Shown: positions 12,201 through 24,181, counted from the first letter of the stretch. The stretch is DNA of 64,000 bases from Gnetum montanum (GCA_015680685.1 MNCI01030629.1:21297-85296), one strand, 5' to 3'. Notes: generated by a model not told the origin, from the sequence alone. A program made the numbers and translations.

Positions 12201-13703
12201 TAAGTGGCTGCACCCAAACTCAAACCTAGGTCTTACGATTTGAGAAACAAGAACCTTACCATCACTCCAAATGATAGGCCCTAAAAACTTATAATTTCTA
12301 AAATCCAAATACTTTTTCTCTAGTGCCCAAGCCAGAATATTACCTGATTTCTAATTGAACCTATAAATCAACTAGTCCTCAAGTGTCAAACAATAAACTA
12401 CAATTCAAGACATTGTGTGGAATATCGTTGTTTTGTTATTGAAACCCCTGAATATTGTCATTGTAGGAACTAAAAGGTGTACACAAATGTTTTCATTCTG
12501 TATATATCATTGCGCCATGCAACTCAGACTATTCAAAACACGGATAAAGGAAGGAATAAATAGATTGCCTGTTAAACAATCACTTGCTGAAGATAAATGA
12601 GCTCATTATATAAATGATCAATGACAACAACATCATTAAATGATCCATTAAGATAAATGAGCTCATTATATAAATGATCAATAAAAACAACATCATTAAA
12701 TAATCAATGAAAACAACATTAACAAAATGAAGGACTACATGAGACATGAAAAAATGTTTCCAAGTTCAAATCTGACTGTCCAAGATTTAAATGATAAAAA
12801 TTTATTAAATGCTTCCATAGAATGGTTCTGTGAATGCATAACTTCAGGGAATATAGTATTTTTGTGATCCTAAAAGACAACGTCCCATAAAGATCACCTA
12901 CAAAGAATCACCTAAAACCAACGTGAGTATAGATTTTCATCTGTAAGTTGTGAAACCCTGCGTCAGGGCAACAAAAAAGATGCATTAGATTCTGAAAAAT
13001 AACCAAATGATTAAATTAGTTAACAGTTATTACTACATCAGCATACTATCATATGGTACAGCTTAATTATAGCAAGTAGATTACCCCAAATTCTCAGAAG
13101 CATACGGCGACGAAACCCATATTAGATAGACATTCTTGAAATATTTCTTCATGATGTAATGAAGCAGCCTGGGGGCTTAAGTTTACTTCTATGGGTCCAT
13201 TAATCCGATATCACCAAAGACATAAAGTTGCAATTATTTGGAAGCCACCAAAGGATTTATTTGCTCCAACAATGACGCCACAAAAAAAAAATATTCTATC
13301 AATGAAATTCCGAAGAGATCGCCCAAGAAATGAGCCCCCCTAAGCTAAAATTAATCTCTATATCACACTGCATAGAATACACACAATCTCGAAAACCGAA
13401 TACCAATCCGGCTGACACAGAAGCTTGTACTACGAAAAGTTTGAATGACCAAAGACGGAGATAATACAACCTGAAAAATGAATAAGGAATAAACGTACAT
13501 ACCCGAGTTGTGATAACCCAACTGGGCCTATCATTGGCTGCAAGGGCAGAGCACGTCAGGGGAACACTGTATCTGATGGAGGAGCTGCTGCATGAATGCT
13601 GCAACTTGTTCACAAATCCACAACAAGAAGCAGCAGCATTTACACTTGGCGCTTGCATCTCTTCCCGTTGCCGCATACGAAGCAACGAATGAGCCAGAGT
13701 CAT
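6229..13703 (-). CDS. Plastid DnaJ-type zinc-finger protein, four exons
   Basis: Minus-strand exons are 13,503-13,703, 6,922-7,015, 6,409-6,463 and 6,229-6,319, all with GT-AG introns (donors GTATGT, GTACCT, GTAGGC). Together they total 441 nt, which is 146 codons plus TGA. Residues 1-67 are Ser/Ala/Cys-rich with few acidic residues, like a chloroplast transit peptide; Met16 is an alternative start. The mature part holds four CxxCxGxG motifs: CTMCDGSG (81-88), CIRCKGRG (92-99), CFDCRGSG (118-125) and CRTCLGTG (129-136). These form two complete zinc sites split by the linker LPKGEWPEW. There is no J-domain. Known relatives (BSD2/LQY1-like small plastid proteins) are thiol or chaperone factors in photosystem or Rubisco assembly; the exact orthologue is not assigned. 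Intron 1 is 6.5 kb and full of transposon remnants, so an additional exon whose length keeps the frame cannot be excluded. Confidence 0.85.
8285..8391 (-). mobile_element. Candidate tRNA-derived SINE head in intron 1
   Basis: Read on the minus strand, this segment has an A-box-like TTGGTGAGAGCATG followed about 30 nt later by a B-box-like GGTTTGATCCC (plus-strand 8,320-8,330). That is the spacing and order of a tRNA pol III promoter. No full cloverleaf is preserved, and I did not find the 3' tail or a target duplication. It could be a degenerate tRNA pseudogene instead. Confidence 0.4.
9600..10999 (-). mobile_element. Probable LINE ORF1 remnant inside intron 1
   Basis: A 76-codon frame begins MAVDMDLGGGFIEPRVLS (10,999 down to 10,769). 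It is followed at lower coordinates by interrupted pieces: SLFSGENSSGLSLAPS, then DDKKSYIVDGEMDFEAFV, and a basic C-terminal part with SPNGKDIE, WQFVTCQKSG, NFLQPHEILVQGI and GNPRPSKTQMK. This order (N-terminal leader, DUF4283-like part, basic tail) resembles ORF1 of plant L1-type LINEs. I could not find the endonuclease and RT of ORF2 downstream, so the copy is truncated or eroded. The family assignment is from pattern only. Confidence 0.5.
12130..12281 (-). mobile_element. Second candidate tRNA-like SINE
   Basis: On the minus strand an A-box-like TTGGAGTGATGGTAAGG (plus-strand 12,254-12,270) precedes a B-box-like GGTTTGAGTTT (12,216-12,226). The arrangement is like the candidate at 8,285-8,391, though the two sequences are not near-identical. 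The order and spacing fit a tRNA-derived SINE head. No tail or target duplication is certain. Confidence 0.38.
12591..12710 (+). repeat. Tandem duplication, 60-bp period, two copies
   Basis: AGATAAATGAGCTCATTATA begins both copies (12,591 and 12,651), and the units stay nearly identical through ATAAATGATCAAT and CAACATCATTAAAT. It lies within intron 1 of the DnaJ zinc-finger gene. Confidence 0.85.
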
Positions 13704-14404
13704 CCGGGATTTGACATTTTAAAGAGCTTTTGAAACCCAAAATTCGTAGTCAACCAAAACCATTTCATGTTAGTGGTCATGACTCAGGACGTACATTCAT
13801 GTTTCAATTTACAGGTGCGGCAGTATTAGAGCCGCCATATGGTAGGAACTACATGGGTAACCAATATGCTTTTTAATGGGGAAAAACAAAAGGAAAAGAA
13901 AAAGTAATTTGGGTATTTAAGATAAAAAAACATGAAAATATAGGTCAGGTTTGTGCTATAAAAAAGGTAGTTTGTTAATTAGAAAACACATAAAATTTTG
14001 TTAGTAAAAAAAATTAATGAAACTCGAACTGCTTTGCTTTTCATTGTCTCAGTATATTAATTCACTTTTAATCGTTTCTTTGTTTTTAAGGAAATAACTC
14101 AAAAGAACTATATACTTCACATAAAGAAAAAAAAGGAGGTCGCGTAGACCGAAGCACAACAACAGCTAGACCAAGGGCCCAGCAAGAAAGGGTGGCTTTA
14201 CACACATCAACAAGCTACAATGTCATTTGGCACAACCACAATGTTGTTCAAGGCATTCCAATTCGCAAGGCTACCAATGGGTGCCATGTGTAGACATAAG
14301 GTGTAAAATGTAGTCTTAGACATGAAATAGATTTGTTGTGGCAAATAAAGGATACTATGCAAAGCATCAAAGTGGGTGGACCAAGCCTACCAAGCAGGCT
14401 TGTC
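13704..14404. other. Flank upstream of the DnaJ zinc-finger gene
   Basis: This should contain the promoter and 5' UTR of the minus-strand gene starting at 13,703. No TATA box or other site was assigned with confidence, and no coding region is seen. Confidence 0.4.
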
Positions 14405-14499
14405 GATGTCGGTAAGCCTTCACAAGCTAGTGCCGATGTCGGTAAGCCTTCACAAGCTAGTGCCAATGGGATGTCGGTAAGCCTTCACAAGCTAGTGCC
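14405..14499 (+). repeat. Three tandem copies of a 30-bp unit
   Basis: The unit starts GATGTCGGTAAGCCTTCACA and ends AGCTAGTGCC. Copies lie at 14,405-14,434, 14,435-14,464 and 14,470-14,499; a short AATGG insert separates the second and third. Confidence 0.9.
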
Positions 14500-15889
14500 A
14501 ATGGGGTTTGGAGTGTGTATGGAATGAGAAGGAAAATGGGTTAAGGCAGATACCACCCCACACATTGATTGGCTAAATGTGCTAGTATCTCTCATATGTT
14601 GGCAAATTATCTAGGTGTAGGGCTATGCTTGGCTCGTCTTCAAGGAAGACGAGGGTCAAGAGGGCATTGGTGGAATCAGTAGGCCGGTAAGAGCCAAATT
14701 GGTCCATTGTATTGTTAAAAATCCAAAACTTTATAGTTTAGTGCTTCGGTGTTTGGTGCTAGGCTCCATGAAGACCTATGGGGACAAGTGGACAGGCTTG
14801 TGGATGATAGGGCTTTAGGCATGTGAGGATGGTGGCAACAATGGGGTGGTGAACTTGGTGGAAGTTGGACCAATGGGGAAGTTAACGTGAGCGATAGCGA
14901 AATCCTAGGCATAGACATTAGGGTAGCAATAGTAACAAGGGGAATTATGTCAAGTGGTAGCCTCATGATTAGTAGTGAGGATGATAGGATCTTAGAGGAC
15001 TTTTAGGAAACTATGGGTATTGCAAATAAGAGGTTGACTCACTTCGAGTATGGGGACGAAAGGCTAATGAGTTATGCTTGGGGCAATTAGGATAAGAGTC
15101 ATGTGAGGGTTTAGATGGGTAGTAAAAGGAAGTAGTAGTAAAGGTAATATCTATGTCCTTGGATTGGTAATTTAAGAACTCAAGCCCTTGGGATGAAGTT
15201 GGTAATGACAAGGGTGTTTGGCTGAAACCAACATCCATGTTTTGTTCCACTCTATCCCCATTGTGAGGGGCATGTCACTTAGAAAAGTCTTAGGGTGGAG
15301 TAGGGTTGTTGGAACATTGATAGTTGAGCACGTTGGTGCATAGGAGTTTGTCAATGTGTCTGAGGGTATGTTCTCAATCCTTAGGAGGGATGTCAATGTT
15401 TCAAATGCCTTGCTCATGAGTAATTGCCTTTGGGATCCTCTCATGTTGACAAATCGACATTCCATTAGCTAGGGTCTAGTATAGGAAGTAGTCAATGATG
15501 TCAAAGAGGAACCTTGGAAAGTTGATGGTGGAGCCATTTTTTAGGCTTCAGAGGACATATATGTGGCCACTCATAAGCTAGTTAGAGGGTTGACAAAAGA
15601 GAAACTTGCAAACCACCTTAGCTATAGATCTTCATGGCTCAATTAGACTAGTAGCCCATTATCCCCCCTTGTGCTATGTTAATATGGATTACTAGCCAAA
15701 AAACCCTTTGCAACTTCTTGTCCTACCATGTTGATTTTTGACAATCCATTTTCCTATTTATGGGAAGCCATTCAGCCTATAGTGTCGACCTCCATGATAG
15801 AAACCATTTTATGGCCAACCTTGAAGGTTGTGCTATTCTATGTTTGGATGGCATAGGAAGCAAGGCCAAACAATGGAAAGGATGTCTAC
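14500..15889. other. Unresolved degenerate sequence
   Basis: Mixed-composition DNA with only short open frames on both strands (for example 15,172-15,465 minus and 15,760-16,035 plus, the latter running into the solo LTR). None has a recognised motif. It may be decayed transposon DNA. Confidence 0.35.
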
Positions 15890-16951
15890 TGATGAGTGGC
15901 GAGGTACCCCTACACTCCACCATACAAATACGAGCGTGCGCGCGCGATCCGGTCGAACTCCGCAGACTAAATGCCTTAACGCCACCCGAAACACTTGGGG
16001 TTAATCGTTCGTTGTCTTCCCAGGCTTGCTTGTAAGTGTCACGGTGTATGGTTAAGCAAGTCTGAGGTATGTGATTTTTTTGGTATTTTTGGCTTATCTC
16101 ATATGCTATCAGAGGAAAGGGTTGAGAAACTAAGCTAACTCTAACTAAAGATCTAAGTCTAAATTAGCTAGCATCAGCATCCGTTCCCACTTACCGGACA
16201 CACCCTGAACTATGCAACTGCAGCTTACCAAACGCTAATCGTTACTGGGATTGCCACACGTAACGCAAGTGCTCGAAGTGGTCGTACTGAGGCACCTATT
16301 TAGCTTATGTGTGATAAGCAGTCGATTCCTTAGCCAGCCGTACACACCCGTGGGTGCTCGTAACTAAGTCGTACTTATCACACGTTCTAGCCTAGCAATG
16401 AGCAGCCGATTCCTCAACTAGCCGTACACATCGGACTACCACTGGGATTACCAAGTGCAGAATCCTGGAATACGCTACTGGGTTACCAAGCAGCCAATGC
16501 TCGTAATTGAGTCGTACTCATGCGTTGCGTCAAGCAGCCGATTCCTTGACTAGCCGTACACGTCCGTAGATGCTCGTAATCAAGTCGTACTTGAACACAC
16601 TAGGAAAGCAGTAAATGAAAGCAACAATAAATGAAACCACGTGCTGCAAGGTTTATCCAATCAAGTTCATCTTTATTGCCGTACACAACTTGGGTTCAGG
16701 TTACAAGTTGCTCGAATAAAGAGCCGTTCACTCTAGGACTCCTACTACGGGCACATGGGGAAAAATTCTAACTCTGGAGTGATCAATCTGCCAGAGCATC
16801 GCTACACTAGCCAGGATTAGGAAATGAAGGGAGTGCCGCCTCTTATTTATAGATATGACGGCGGGACGCGATATCACATACGCGATATCGCATGGGATGT
16901 GATATCGCGACGGCCGCGATATCGCGGCCCAGTGCAAGTTGCGTCTCATCA
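15890..16951 (-). mobile_element. Solo LTR of an Athila-type element
   Basis: In minus orientation the LTR starts TGATGAGACGC and ends GGGGTACCTCGCCACTCATCA (the last 20 bases match the Athila LTR ends elsewhere in this window). The same terminal and CTGGGATTACCAAG-type blocks occur in LTRs at 20,719, 49,877, 52,366 and 57,266. It is flanked by a perfect 5-bp duplication TCTAC (15,885-15,889 and 16,952-16,956), so it is a solo LTR left by recombination. A TATA box (TATAAATA, plus-strand 16,844-16,851) sits beside a U3 array of CGATATCG palindromes at 16,867-16,926. There is no internal region. Confidence 0.9.
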
Positions 16952-17539
16952 TCTACCATCCCTTAGAATAGAAGGTCATATAGGCATCAAAGGTGTAAAT
17001 GTCCTTTTCATCTCCCAACTTACATTAAATAATTTATCTACTTATGGCAACAAGGTAGAGGGCATCAATATAGATTGGCCAAGTGCAATTTTTTTTGATG
17101 GCATGTTGGACAATGGCAAGAATTTTATGTGTGAGTTGGAATGGCAGGATGCAAGGGATTCCTTTAAAAAAGATTTCATTGTGATGTTGCCAAAATGACC
17201 ATGTAATGACAACCTACTAGGCTATCATGTGTTGCTCATGTGAAAGGAGATCATAAGTTAGCATGATGGCAAGATTTGCATTAATGTGTAGGATATCTTA
17301 TGTAGTCATACAAAGTATTGTGACTATGTGTAGTTATGGAAAAGATGGAATGCAAACTCATTAACTACTTTGTAGAACATGCATTGGCTCTAGTTGTAGA
17401 ACTCATAGTGGCAAAGATTTTCTCATGTAAGGATGGTATTCTTATGAATGAGCTAGACAAAGATCTAGATGCATGGCACAATTAGCTTTATGAGTCATGT
17501 TAGTTCATAGAGTTAGGAAATATTAGTAGAACAAAAAAG
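16952..17539. other. Unresolved DNA after the solo LTR
   Basis: A plus-strand frame runs out of the LTR to 17,198 (INIDWPSAIFFDGMLD and onward). It has no recognised motif and starts inside the transposon, so I do not call it a gene. Confidence 0.35.
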
Positions 17540-19345
17540 TGATTCCACAAATTGGTTCTACAAGCAAATAGTTCCATGATCCACATCAACTCTTGGTCAA
17601 TAAGTTCATAGAATTCAAGAAAGTATGTAGAGCCAAATATTAGTTTTACAAATAACTTTTTAATTAGTTCTATCATGTCAGCAAGATGGAGGTTAAAGAT
17701 TGGCTTCACATTATTATGAGATTTAATTCTATAAGAGAATGTTAAATTTTAGTTTTACAAGTAAAACCCATATGGGTAAAGAAATCTTGTTAAAGAGTCA
17801 GTATCTCATGAGGTTATAGAATTAATTCAAAATTTTTTTTGTTATCAACTATGTAAGATTTGAGAAGGCAAGCTTTGTAGAACCAAAATTTGGTTATATG
17901 AATGAGCTTCAAGTTGGTTCTACAAGCCATGTCAAAGCTTTTAAAATATTTAAAGCTCAATAATGTTTTTTCTATAACCATTCTCATTTTTAACTCTACC
18001 ACATCAACACTAGATGAATGAGTGAGCTTGTAAAGTCAAAAATCGGTTCATAAGGAAGTCTTAAAAGGCTCTACCATGTCAACACTTGAAGATAGAGTGT
18101 GTAAGATGAATAGAAGGGGGGAAAGAAGTGTAGCTTGTAGCACCAAAATTTGGTTCTATAAGCAAGCTCATTTCTTAGTTCTACCATGTTAGCATTGGAC
18201 TAGAATAGGTTCGTAGAACCAAAATTTAGTTATATTAATAAGAGCTAAAGTAGTTCTACTATCCACATCAAAACCAAAAAGAGCTTTTCTTCAAAAATGA
18301 ATATATTGGGCCCACAATAAGTTATGGATTTTATTTGTGCACATGCTTATTATACTTTTTTAATCCAGCTTAGCATATCAAAGATTAAGCAAGGCTCCAC
18401 ATAAATAAAGTTTAAGGAGTTTAAAATATAGTATAACTTATGGAACCAAAAATTGGTAAAGAAGCTCTAAAATAATTCTTCCATGTCAGCTAAATGAGCA
18501 AGTGAACTCGTAGAACCAAAATATGGTTCTATGAGCAAGCTCTAAAATGATTCTATGAACCACTTCAGCTTTTGAATAGCACAAGTTTGTAAAACTAAAA
18601 TATGGTTCTACAAGCAAGCTTTAAATGATTCTACAAGCCACATAACCTTTTGAAATATAAGTTTTTTCCAAAAGCTCAAACGTGGGACCCACTATGAATT
18701 ATTTCACACATGTCCCATTGTAGTTTAAATCCAATTTAGCAAAGTTTAGCATAAGAAATCTCTTTAAAGATCAAAAGAGAACTTAGAAGTCATGTAAGCT
18801 CAATATATAAAAAGAAGTTCGTAGAACCACAAAGTGGTTCTACCACATTAGCTTATGATAAAAAGAAGAATTAGTAGAATCAAAGGGAGGTTCTATGAAT
18901 TAGTTCTACGCGCTATTGAGATGCAAAGAATCTCTAATTCGGGAATTTGAACATGAGATCCACTACGAAGTAATGAATAGTATTTATGCTTATGATTAAT
19001 TCCAATTTTTATTCAACTTAATAAATCTTAAATTGCCAAGGAGAGAATTAATGAATATTTAAGCCTAATTAAGAGCCACATAAGCATAACTCTTGTAAAG
19101 AGAAAATTTGGTTCTACAAAAAGTTCATAGATTTTAAAGAGTGGTCAAGTTTCAAAGAAGATAATCACATGGAGAAGCATAGAGCTTCACATCAACACAA
19201 GTTTGAAAATTGTTATGAAGCAAGCTCTTTTTAAAGATTAATTAAAAATGCTCCTACAAAATGATTTAAGCTCTAAATCCAATTGTCACATTAGAATAAA
19301 AATAGTTGAACGAGCTTGTTAGTAGAATTGAAAACCAATTCTACA
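17540..19345. repeat. Field of degenerate hairpin repeats (GTAGAACC / GGTTCTAC)
   Basis: A unit built on arm GTAGAACCAAA followed closely by its reverse complement TTTGGTTCTAC recurs roughly every 60-150 bp (near 17,878, 18,138, 18,213, 18,510, 18,590, 18,821, 18,871 and 19,322). It is usually followed by AAGCAAGCTC and a second GTTCTACCATGTCAGCA-like block. Some copies keep perfect inverted repeats with different stems: GTAGAACCAC with GTGGTTCTAC (18,821-18,843), GTAGAATTG with CAATTCTAC (19,322-19,344), and GTTTTAC with GTAAAAC (about 17,752-17,767). Short open frames here are by-products of the repeat. Origin unknown. Confidence 0.75.
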
Positions 19346-20718
19346 AAATGGTTCTACTTATATATCATATTAGCCTAATCACTCTTAATCATTTTTAAAC
19401 AAGTTAAGAGCAAGATTAACAAAATATGAGCATAGCATTTAGATACAACTATCCATATTAAAGCCTAAAATCATGAATAACATTGATAGAGTAGCTTAGT
19501 GAATCAAAGGCTTATAACATGTGTTAGAAGATGATTCAAATAGCCTATCTTCAAGGAAGTGAATTAAAAAAAAAGTTTCATGTATTAATTAACAAGGCCA
19601 TGATAAATTTTAAATTGTAGAGCCACATTACAAGCATAGAGAAAAATTCCTTGAAGATCTTTGAATTTCAACTCAATATTTCTTACAAAGAAAAAGAAGA
19701 AGCATCGTAGAAGTTCTAGGACATTGAAACTTTCAACTTCTCAAATTACGTGCAACATTTTAAGCTCAACATATATCAACTATGATAATGCAGTGATGTT
19801 GAACACTTGAATTTTGAGCAAGAGGAGAAAGAATTGTTTAGATTTTATGTAAACCATGATTTGATAGAAAAAAAAGAGCTGAAAAATTTAGAGACAATGG
19901 AAGACTAGCTAGAAGCTTATGAGAAAATAGGCCTTCATAAGCTCAAACCTAGGACTAACATTAAAAGAGATCCCATAATCATCTGATAGTTGAAACCATG
20001 TATGAGAAAGATAAATTCCACTTCAAAGGAAATACAGAATGCTTCATCGACATTAGTGTCAGGAATGCATATGAGCTCTATGATTTCATAATGCCTGAAA
20101 TAACAAAAGTCAAAGCTCATCAATACAATAAGAAAATACTTAGTAGCAAATTTTAGGCACACCCAATAATAGGAAAGGTCTTTATGCTCTTGCTAGCATA
20201 ACTTGCTAAAGCCTAGGGATATTGAAATGCTATTCCAAAAGCTATAGAGCTTAGGTTCCCTCATAGAATCTTTATTTTAGCTTTGAAATTTGTTCAAGAT
20301 ATAAGATAAATCATGTTGCTAATTATCATGTTTGGGCCTATGTAGCTTTAGAAAATAAGAGAAATTTTTTTCCTATATAATATATGAAGGACATATTATA
20401 ACATAACTTAGTAGAGAATCATGAGCATGGGGCTTAGTTAAATTTAAGCTTATTTTAATGGACTATCTATTAAATGAGATTTTAGAACTAGTAAGGACAA
20501 CTCTAATTTTCATTGGGTATGCATCACAATGTAGAGCTTGCCTTGAAGATCCCTATTATGAATTTTTCCTAGTCATATACCAAAAGAGCTTTGATGAATT
20601 TTGCATATATTCTCATCTATTTGAGTTCATTTTAGCAACTTTTCCACTATGGGTAGATCAAAAAATCATTAATTAAATAAAAAATAAATTCCTTGGAGTT
20701 ATTTTTCTACATGTCTAT
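19346..20718. other. AT-rich unresolved DNA before element A
   Basis: No recognised gene. A 72-codon plus-strand frame at 20,458-20,676 (MDYLLNEILELVRTT and onward) has plausible amino-acid composition but no motif and no visible splice context; I leave it uncalled. Confidence 0.35.
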
Positions 20719-21605
20719 TGATGAAGTGTCATAAAGTCAATGCGTCGACTAGGCCGTGTATACGTGGCCTCATCGACGTAGCCTCCCTACGTCGACGTGG
20801 CCCCGTTTATGCAGCCACCTATCTCGGCCTATAAATAAGAGGGCCTTCTGCCTCATTTAGACATCTTTTAGTTAGTTGTAGAGAAGCTCTTGAAGTTTGT
20901 TCATGCAGGAGATAGAATATTTTCCAAGTGCCTGCAGTAGGTGTAAGAAAAGTGATTGGCTCTTTATTCGAGTGTTGATGTATCTGAGCCCATTGGCATG
21001 ATGACAATAAAGATGAACTATTCAAGTATTCCTTGTAGCATTTGGACTTAGCTATTTTATGCATTCAATAGTTTAAGATGTTTATGCTTTGTTAATTACT
21101 TGTTAATTACTTAAGTTTCTATTATTGTTATCTTGATTGCTATCACTTATTCGTAGTTCGTAAAGGCCATAAGTACGACCTTCTCGAATGTAAATCAAAC
21201 ACTTGGTAAGCCCAGTGACGCTTAATGTCTGGTCACCCAGAAGTGTTAGGAGATGCTCAAAACATGTTTAGAAGATGGGACTAGATACTTATGCTAAGAA
21301 TAGTTAGAATACAAGTTAGGATAATTAGAGATTAAATAATAGTTTATTCCTTACTTTTCATACCTTAATTAGCTACCAAAAGATATGTAAAAAGATATAA
21401 AAATCATTAGCCTTAATCTCACTTAACCATCGTAATTAGAACATCACAAGTAAGATTAGGAAGATAGCGACCGTTCTAACTCAAGCGTATCACTGGTTAG
21501 GATCTGGTGTATGTCAAGTGCTTACAGTCTATGGAATTCAACCAAGTCGCATGTAAATGCCTGTGATTCATATGGTGGGGTGTAGGGGTACCTAGCCGCT
21601 CATCA
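20719..21605 (+). repeat. 5' LTR of element A
   Basis: 887 bp, bounded by TGATGA and TCATCA. The U3 holds a palindromic array (ACGTCGACGT; CGACGTAG with CTACGTCG; GTATAC) at about 20,740-20,808, then TATAAATA at 20,830-20,837. It is similar along its whole length to the copy at 49,877-50,761, but the U3 array is the most diverged part. Confidence 0.92.
20830..20837 (+). promoter_or_regulatory. TATA box of element A 5' LTR
   Basis: TATAAATA is followed by AAGAGGGCCTTC. The same box is at 49,997-50,004 in the 3' LTR and, inverted, in the solo LTR (16,844-16,851) and the element D LTR (58,028-58,035). Conservation across diverged copies supports a pol II start just downstream. Confidence 0.7.
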
Positions 21606-21625
21606 TTAGGACCATTGTCAGGGAC
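21606..21625 (+). promoter_or_regulatory. Primer-binding site of element A
   Basis: TTAGGACCATTGTCAGGGAC directly follows the LTR. It corresponds to the better-preserved TTGGCACCATTTCCGGGGAC of element C. Both resemble the TGGCRCC...GGGGA primer site usual in Athila-type elements; here it is mutated. Confidence 0.65.
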
Positions 21626-21751
21626 TGTTAAGTCTTACATGCATCATCTAACCTTAGTGAAATTATCATTCAAGTCATTGGAATGGACCCAGGATAGAAA
21701 TATTTACACACGCTATATGGATTAAAGTTAGTAGTAAGGTACATCAATTAC

Positions 21752-24040
21752 ATGGACCATCTAACGTCCCATATGTCTTCTCACAAGAGGGAGATATCCA
21801 CCCCACTGGTGCCACAGGAGTGTTGGGTGGTGTACAAGCATCTCGATGAGTATGTCCCTGATTTCACATTCATCCTACATCAAGATGAGCATCTACAATG
21901 GTGGAACATGAAGGGAAATATTGTACTACCTCCCGACCGATCGGCTCCTGTGATGCTATTTCACAATCTTGGCAGATTGGGCATCTAGGATCGTGGGGCA
22001 GAGTATGTCATGGAGGACCATGAATACTAGGACTATCGTTCCACTGAGGCTCAACAAGCAAGAGATCAGCAGTAGGTGGACAGATATGAACACTCAAAGG
22101 GAAAACACTTTAGTAACCCCTTATTCTCACAAGGGTTGCAGGACGATGGGGATCCCATCTTTCATGACACCCATTCAACCAAACTTCCCTTGGGGTAGTA
22201 GGTTCTTCAGTCCATCATTTAGAAAAAGCCTCTAAGTGACCACAATCCTTAAGGGGATGGGGGGTCACACAGTAAAGATGGACTAGATGATCGAGGCCGT
22301 CATTAGGGTAGAGGGAGAGATCCTTCTCCTTCTTTTCCATCCTCTCACTCTCCTTATCCTTCATCTAGCTCAGGCTCTGATCATAACTGAGGTAGGAGGA
22401 AGCGAAAGGACGATGGCAAAAAGCTTCAGAAGGGACAATGTGAGGAAGCGCGTGAGCAATCGCATGATGCTCGCCAGCATGAAAGGAGAGATAACTGGAA
22501 TCATCATAGACATCATGGTCCTTAGGAGGAATATGATTCAGATGAGCCATTGTTGGCTACCAGTAGTATGCTCTAGATCGTTGAGGCAGTTCAAATCCCT
22601 AGTAGGCACATGAAGGATAGCTGGATCAAGCACATTAATATGAACAACATCCCCAGATTTGAAGGGGGATACAACTGTGATTCGTAGACTCACCTGCAGG
22701 CGTTCCATGATGCTTGCACCTTGCAAAACATTGACAATAACTGGCTGAAGCTGAAGTTGTTCCCTCGCACACTCATCAGAGAAGCTGAAAGTTAGTACCG
22801 GTCCTTGGAGCCGGAATCAATCAAAAGATGGAGTATGATGCTTGAAATTTTCAATGATAAGTATCAAACGTACTCTAGGGTGGCGAATCTGAGACGACAG
22901 ATCCAAGGCTGGAAACAAGGAAATCATGAACCCTTGGATGTCAACATGAGCAGGTACTAATTGTTGCATCAGTGTCCTAGTCATGGTTACTCTTAGCGGG
23001 CATAGCTTCGCCACCTCATTGATGGGCTTTGTTTTGAAATGTGAAAGACCCTTGGCGTGTACACCCAGGTACGATTGTCAGAGCTAAGGGCCCATCAATT
23101 GCAGCACCTCATTAAACAGGTGGCTAAGGAGGAAGGAGAAATTAGAAAAAAGGAGAGTGCAGAAGAATTCAACCAGGATCCTTCCCTCAGGAAAAGGGAA
23201 GCCCGTTTTTGTGATGAGGAAGAAGAATCATCACTGGAAGTAGCAGTAAACTGAAAGACCTTACCGTTACAAAATTTTGCATCTAAAATTTTGGCAAAGG
23301 TGGATAAGATGTGGGACTCTTTGGACGAAAGGGTCCAAAGCATGTTGAAAATTGCAGAGGAGTCCAGAGGACAAGGTAATGACCATGATCGGCATAGGAA
23401 GAAGGAAGCTGAACGTGCCCAACATAAGGGTAAGGGCAAGGTTGCTGTAGCAGAGCAGGTTGTAGACTCTGACACCGAGGAAGATGATGAATGTGGCATA
23501 TGTCAATATGAGCATCCTAAGGGATGTTGTCCCATGGTGTCGCATCTTCAAGAGTCTGAAATGTACGCATTGAACCCTCGCTTGGAACAACGGCAAACAC
23601 CCCAGAGGTTACCTTATCCACAAGGCAATTATAGGTGGTTCCACCAGCAGCAGCAAGGATACTATCCAAGTGGAGTGCCACTGCAATCATATGAATATTT
23701 CTAACAGTGGTAGCACCCAAAAACATGGGGGATGCCACCTCCAAGGTAGCAGTACCCTTACAAATGACCAGATCCTTATGGGTACTATGTTCAGAAACCG
23801 GTCTCTCCAAGGGACTCTTCTAGCCATGCAGCCTTTCAAAGTCATTACCACCCCTTGGAGTATTTTTGCCCTCAATCTCCATCAACCTGGGGGGAAACCC
23901 ACATCTCTTCTACCCTCCATCACCTTCTCCTGCCACTCCTCCATAACACCCCACTCAGCTGCCACTTGCACCTCCAATGTAGGGAGAGATACTGCCACAT
24001 CTGCAGCAATGAAACACTATGAGGGTTGTTAACTTACAAT
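21752..24040 (+). pseudogene. gag: Element A Gag (disrupted)
   Basis: The N-terminal part contains YVPDFTFILHQDEHL. A basic/serine-rich linker follows, then the capsid-like core (IPRFEGGYN, LQAFHDACTLQNIDNNW, LKLFPRTLI), a coiled-coil stretch (VDKMWDSLDERVQSMLKI) and a zinc knuckle, CGICQYEHPKGC near 23,490. The knuckle spacing is CX2CX3HX3C rather than the usual CX2CX4HX4C. A Gln/Pro-rich C-terminus follows. Stops are frequent and several frames are used. Homologous copies are at 53,446 (element C) and 51,062-52,365 (element E, minus). Confidence 0.82.
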
Positions 24041-24181
24041 CGGCACCTCAGTCGAGTGGACTAGAACCCAAGCCATGGAAACGTCCCTTTTTCTGGCCCA
24101 ACAATTTGAACATACCCTCGCATACACCTGTGGCCAGTGCCTTTGAACCTACAAGCGCCTCCACTATTCCACCGCTAGAGT

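Noticed and set aside
12912-12940. A 29-nt mini-exon on the minus strand (KIYTHVGF) for the DnaJ zinc-finger gene
   Set aside because: Good splice-like borders, but adding it breaks the frame, whereas the four called exons join exactly without it.
13085-13134. A 50-nt minus-strand exon candidate (NVYLIWVSSPYASENLG)
   Set aside because: Its length is not a multiple of three and no partner exon restores the phase into the zinc-finger exon.
23095-23596. Minus-strand ORFs of 109 and 134 codons
   Set aside because: Shadows of the plus-strand Gag of element A.
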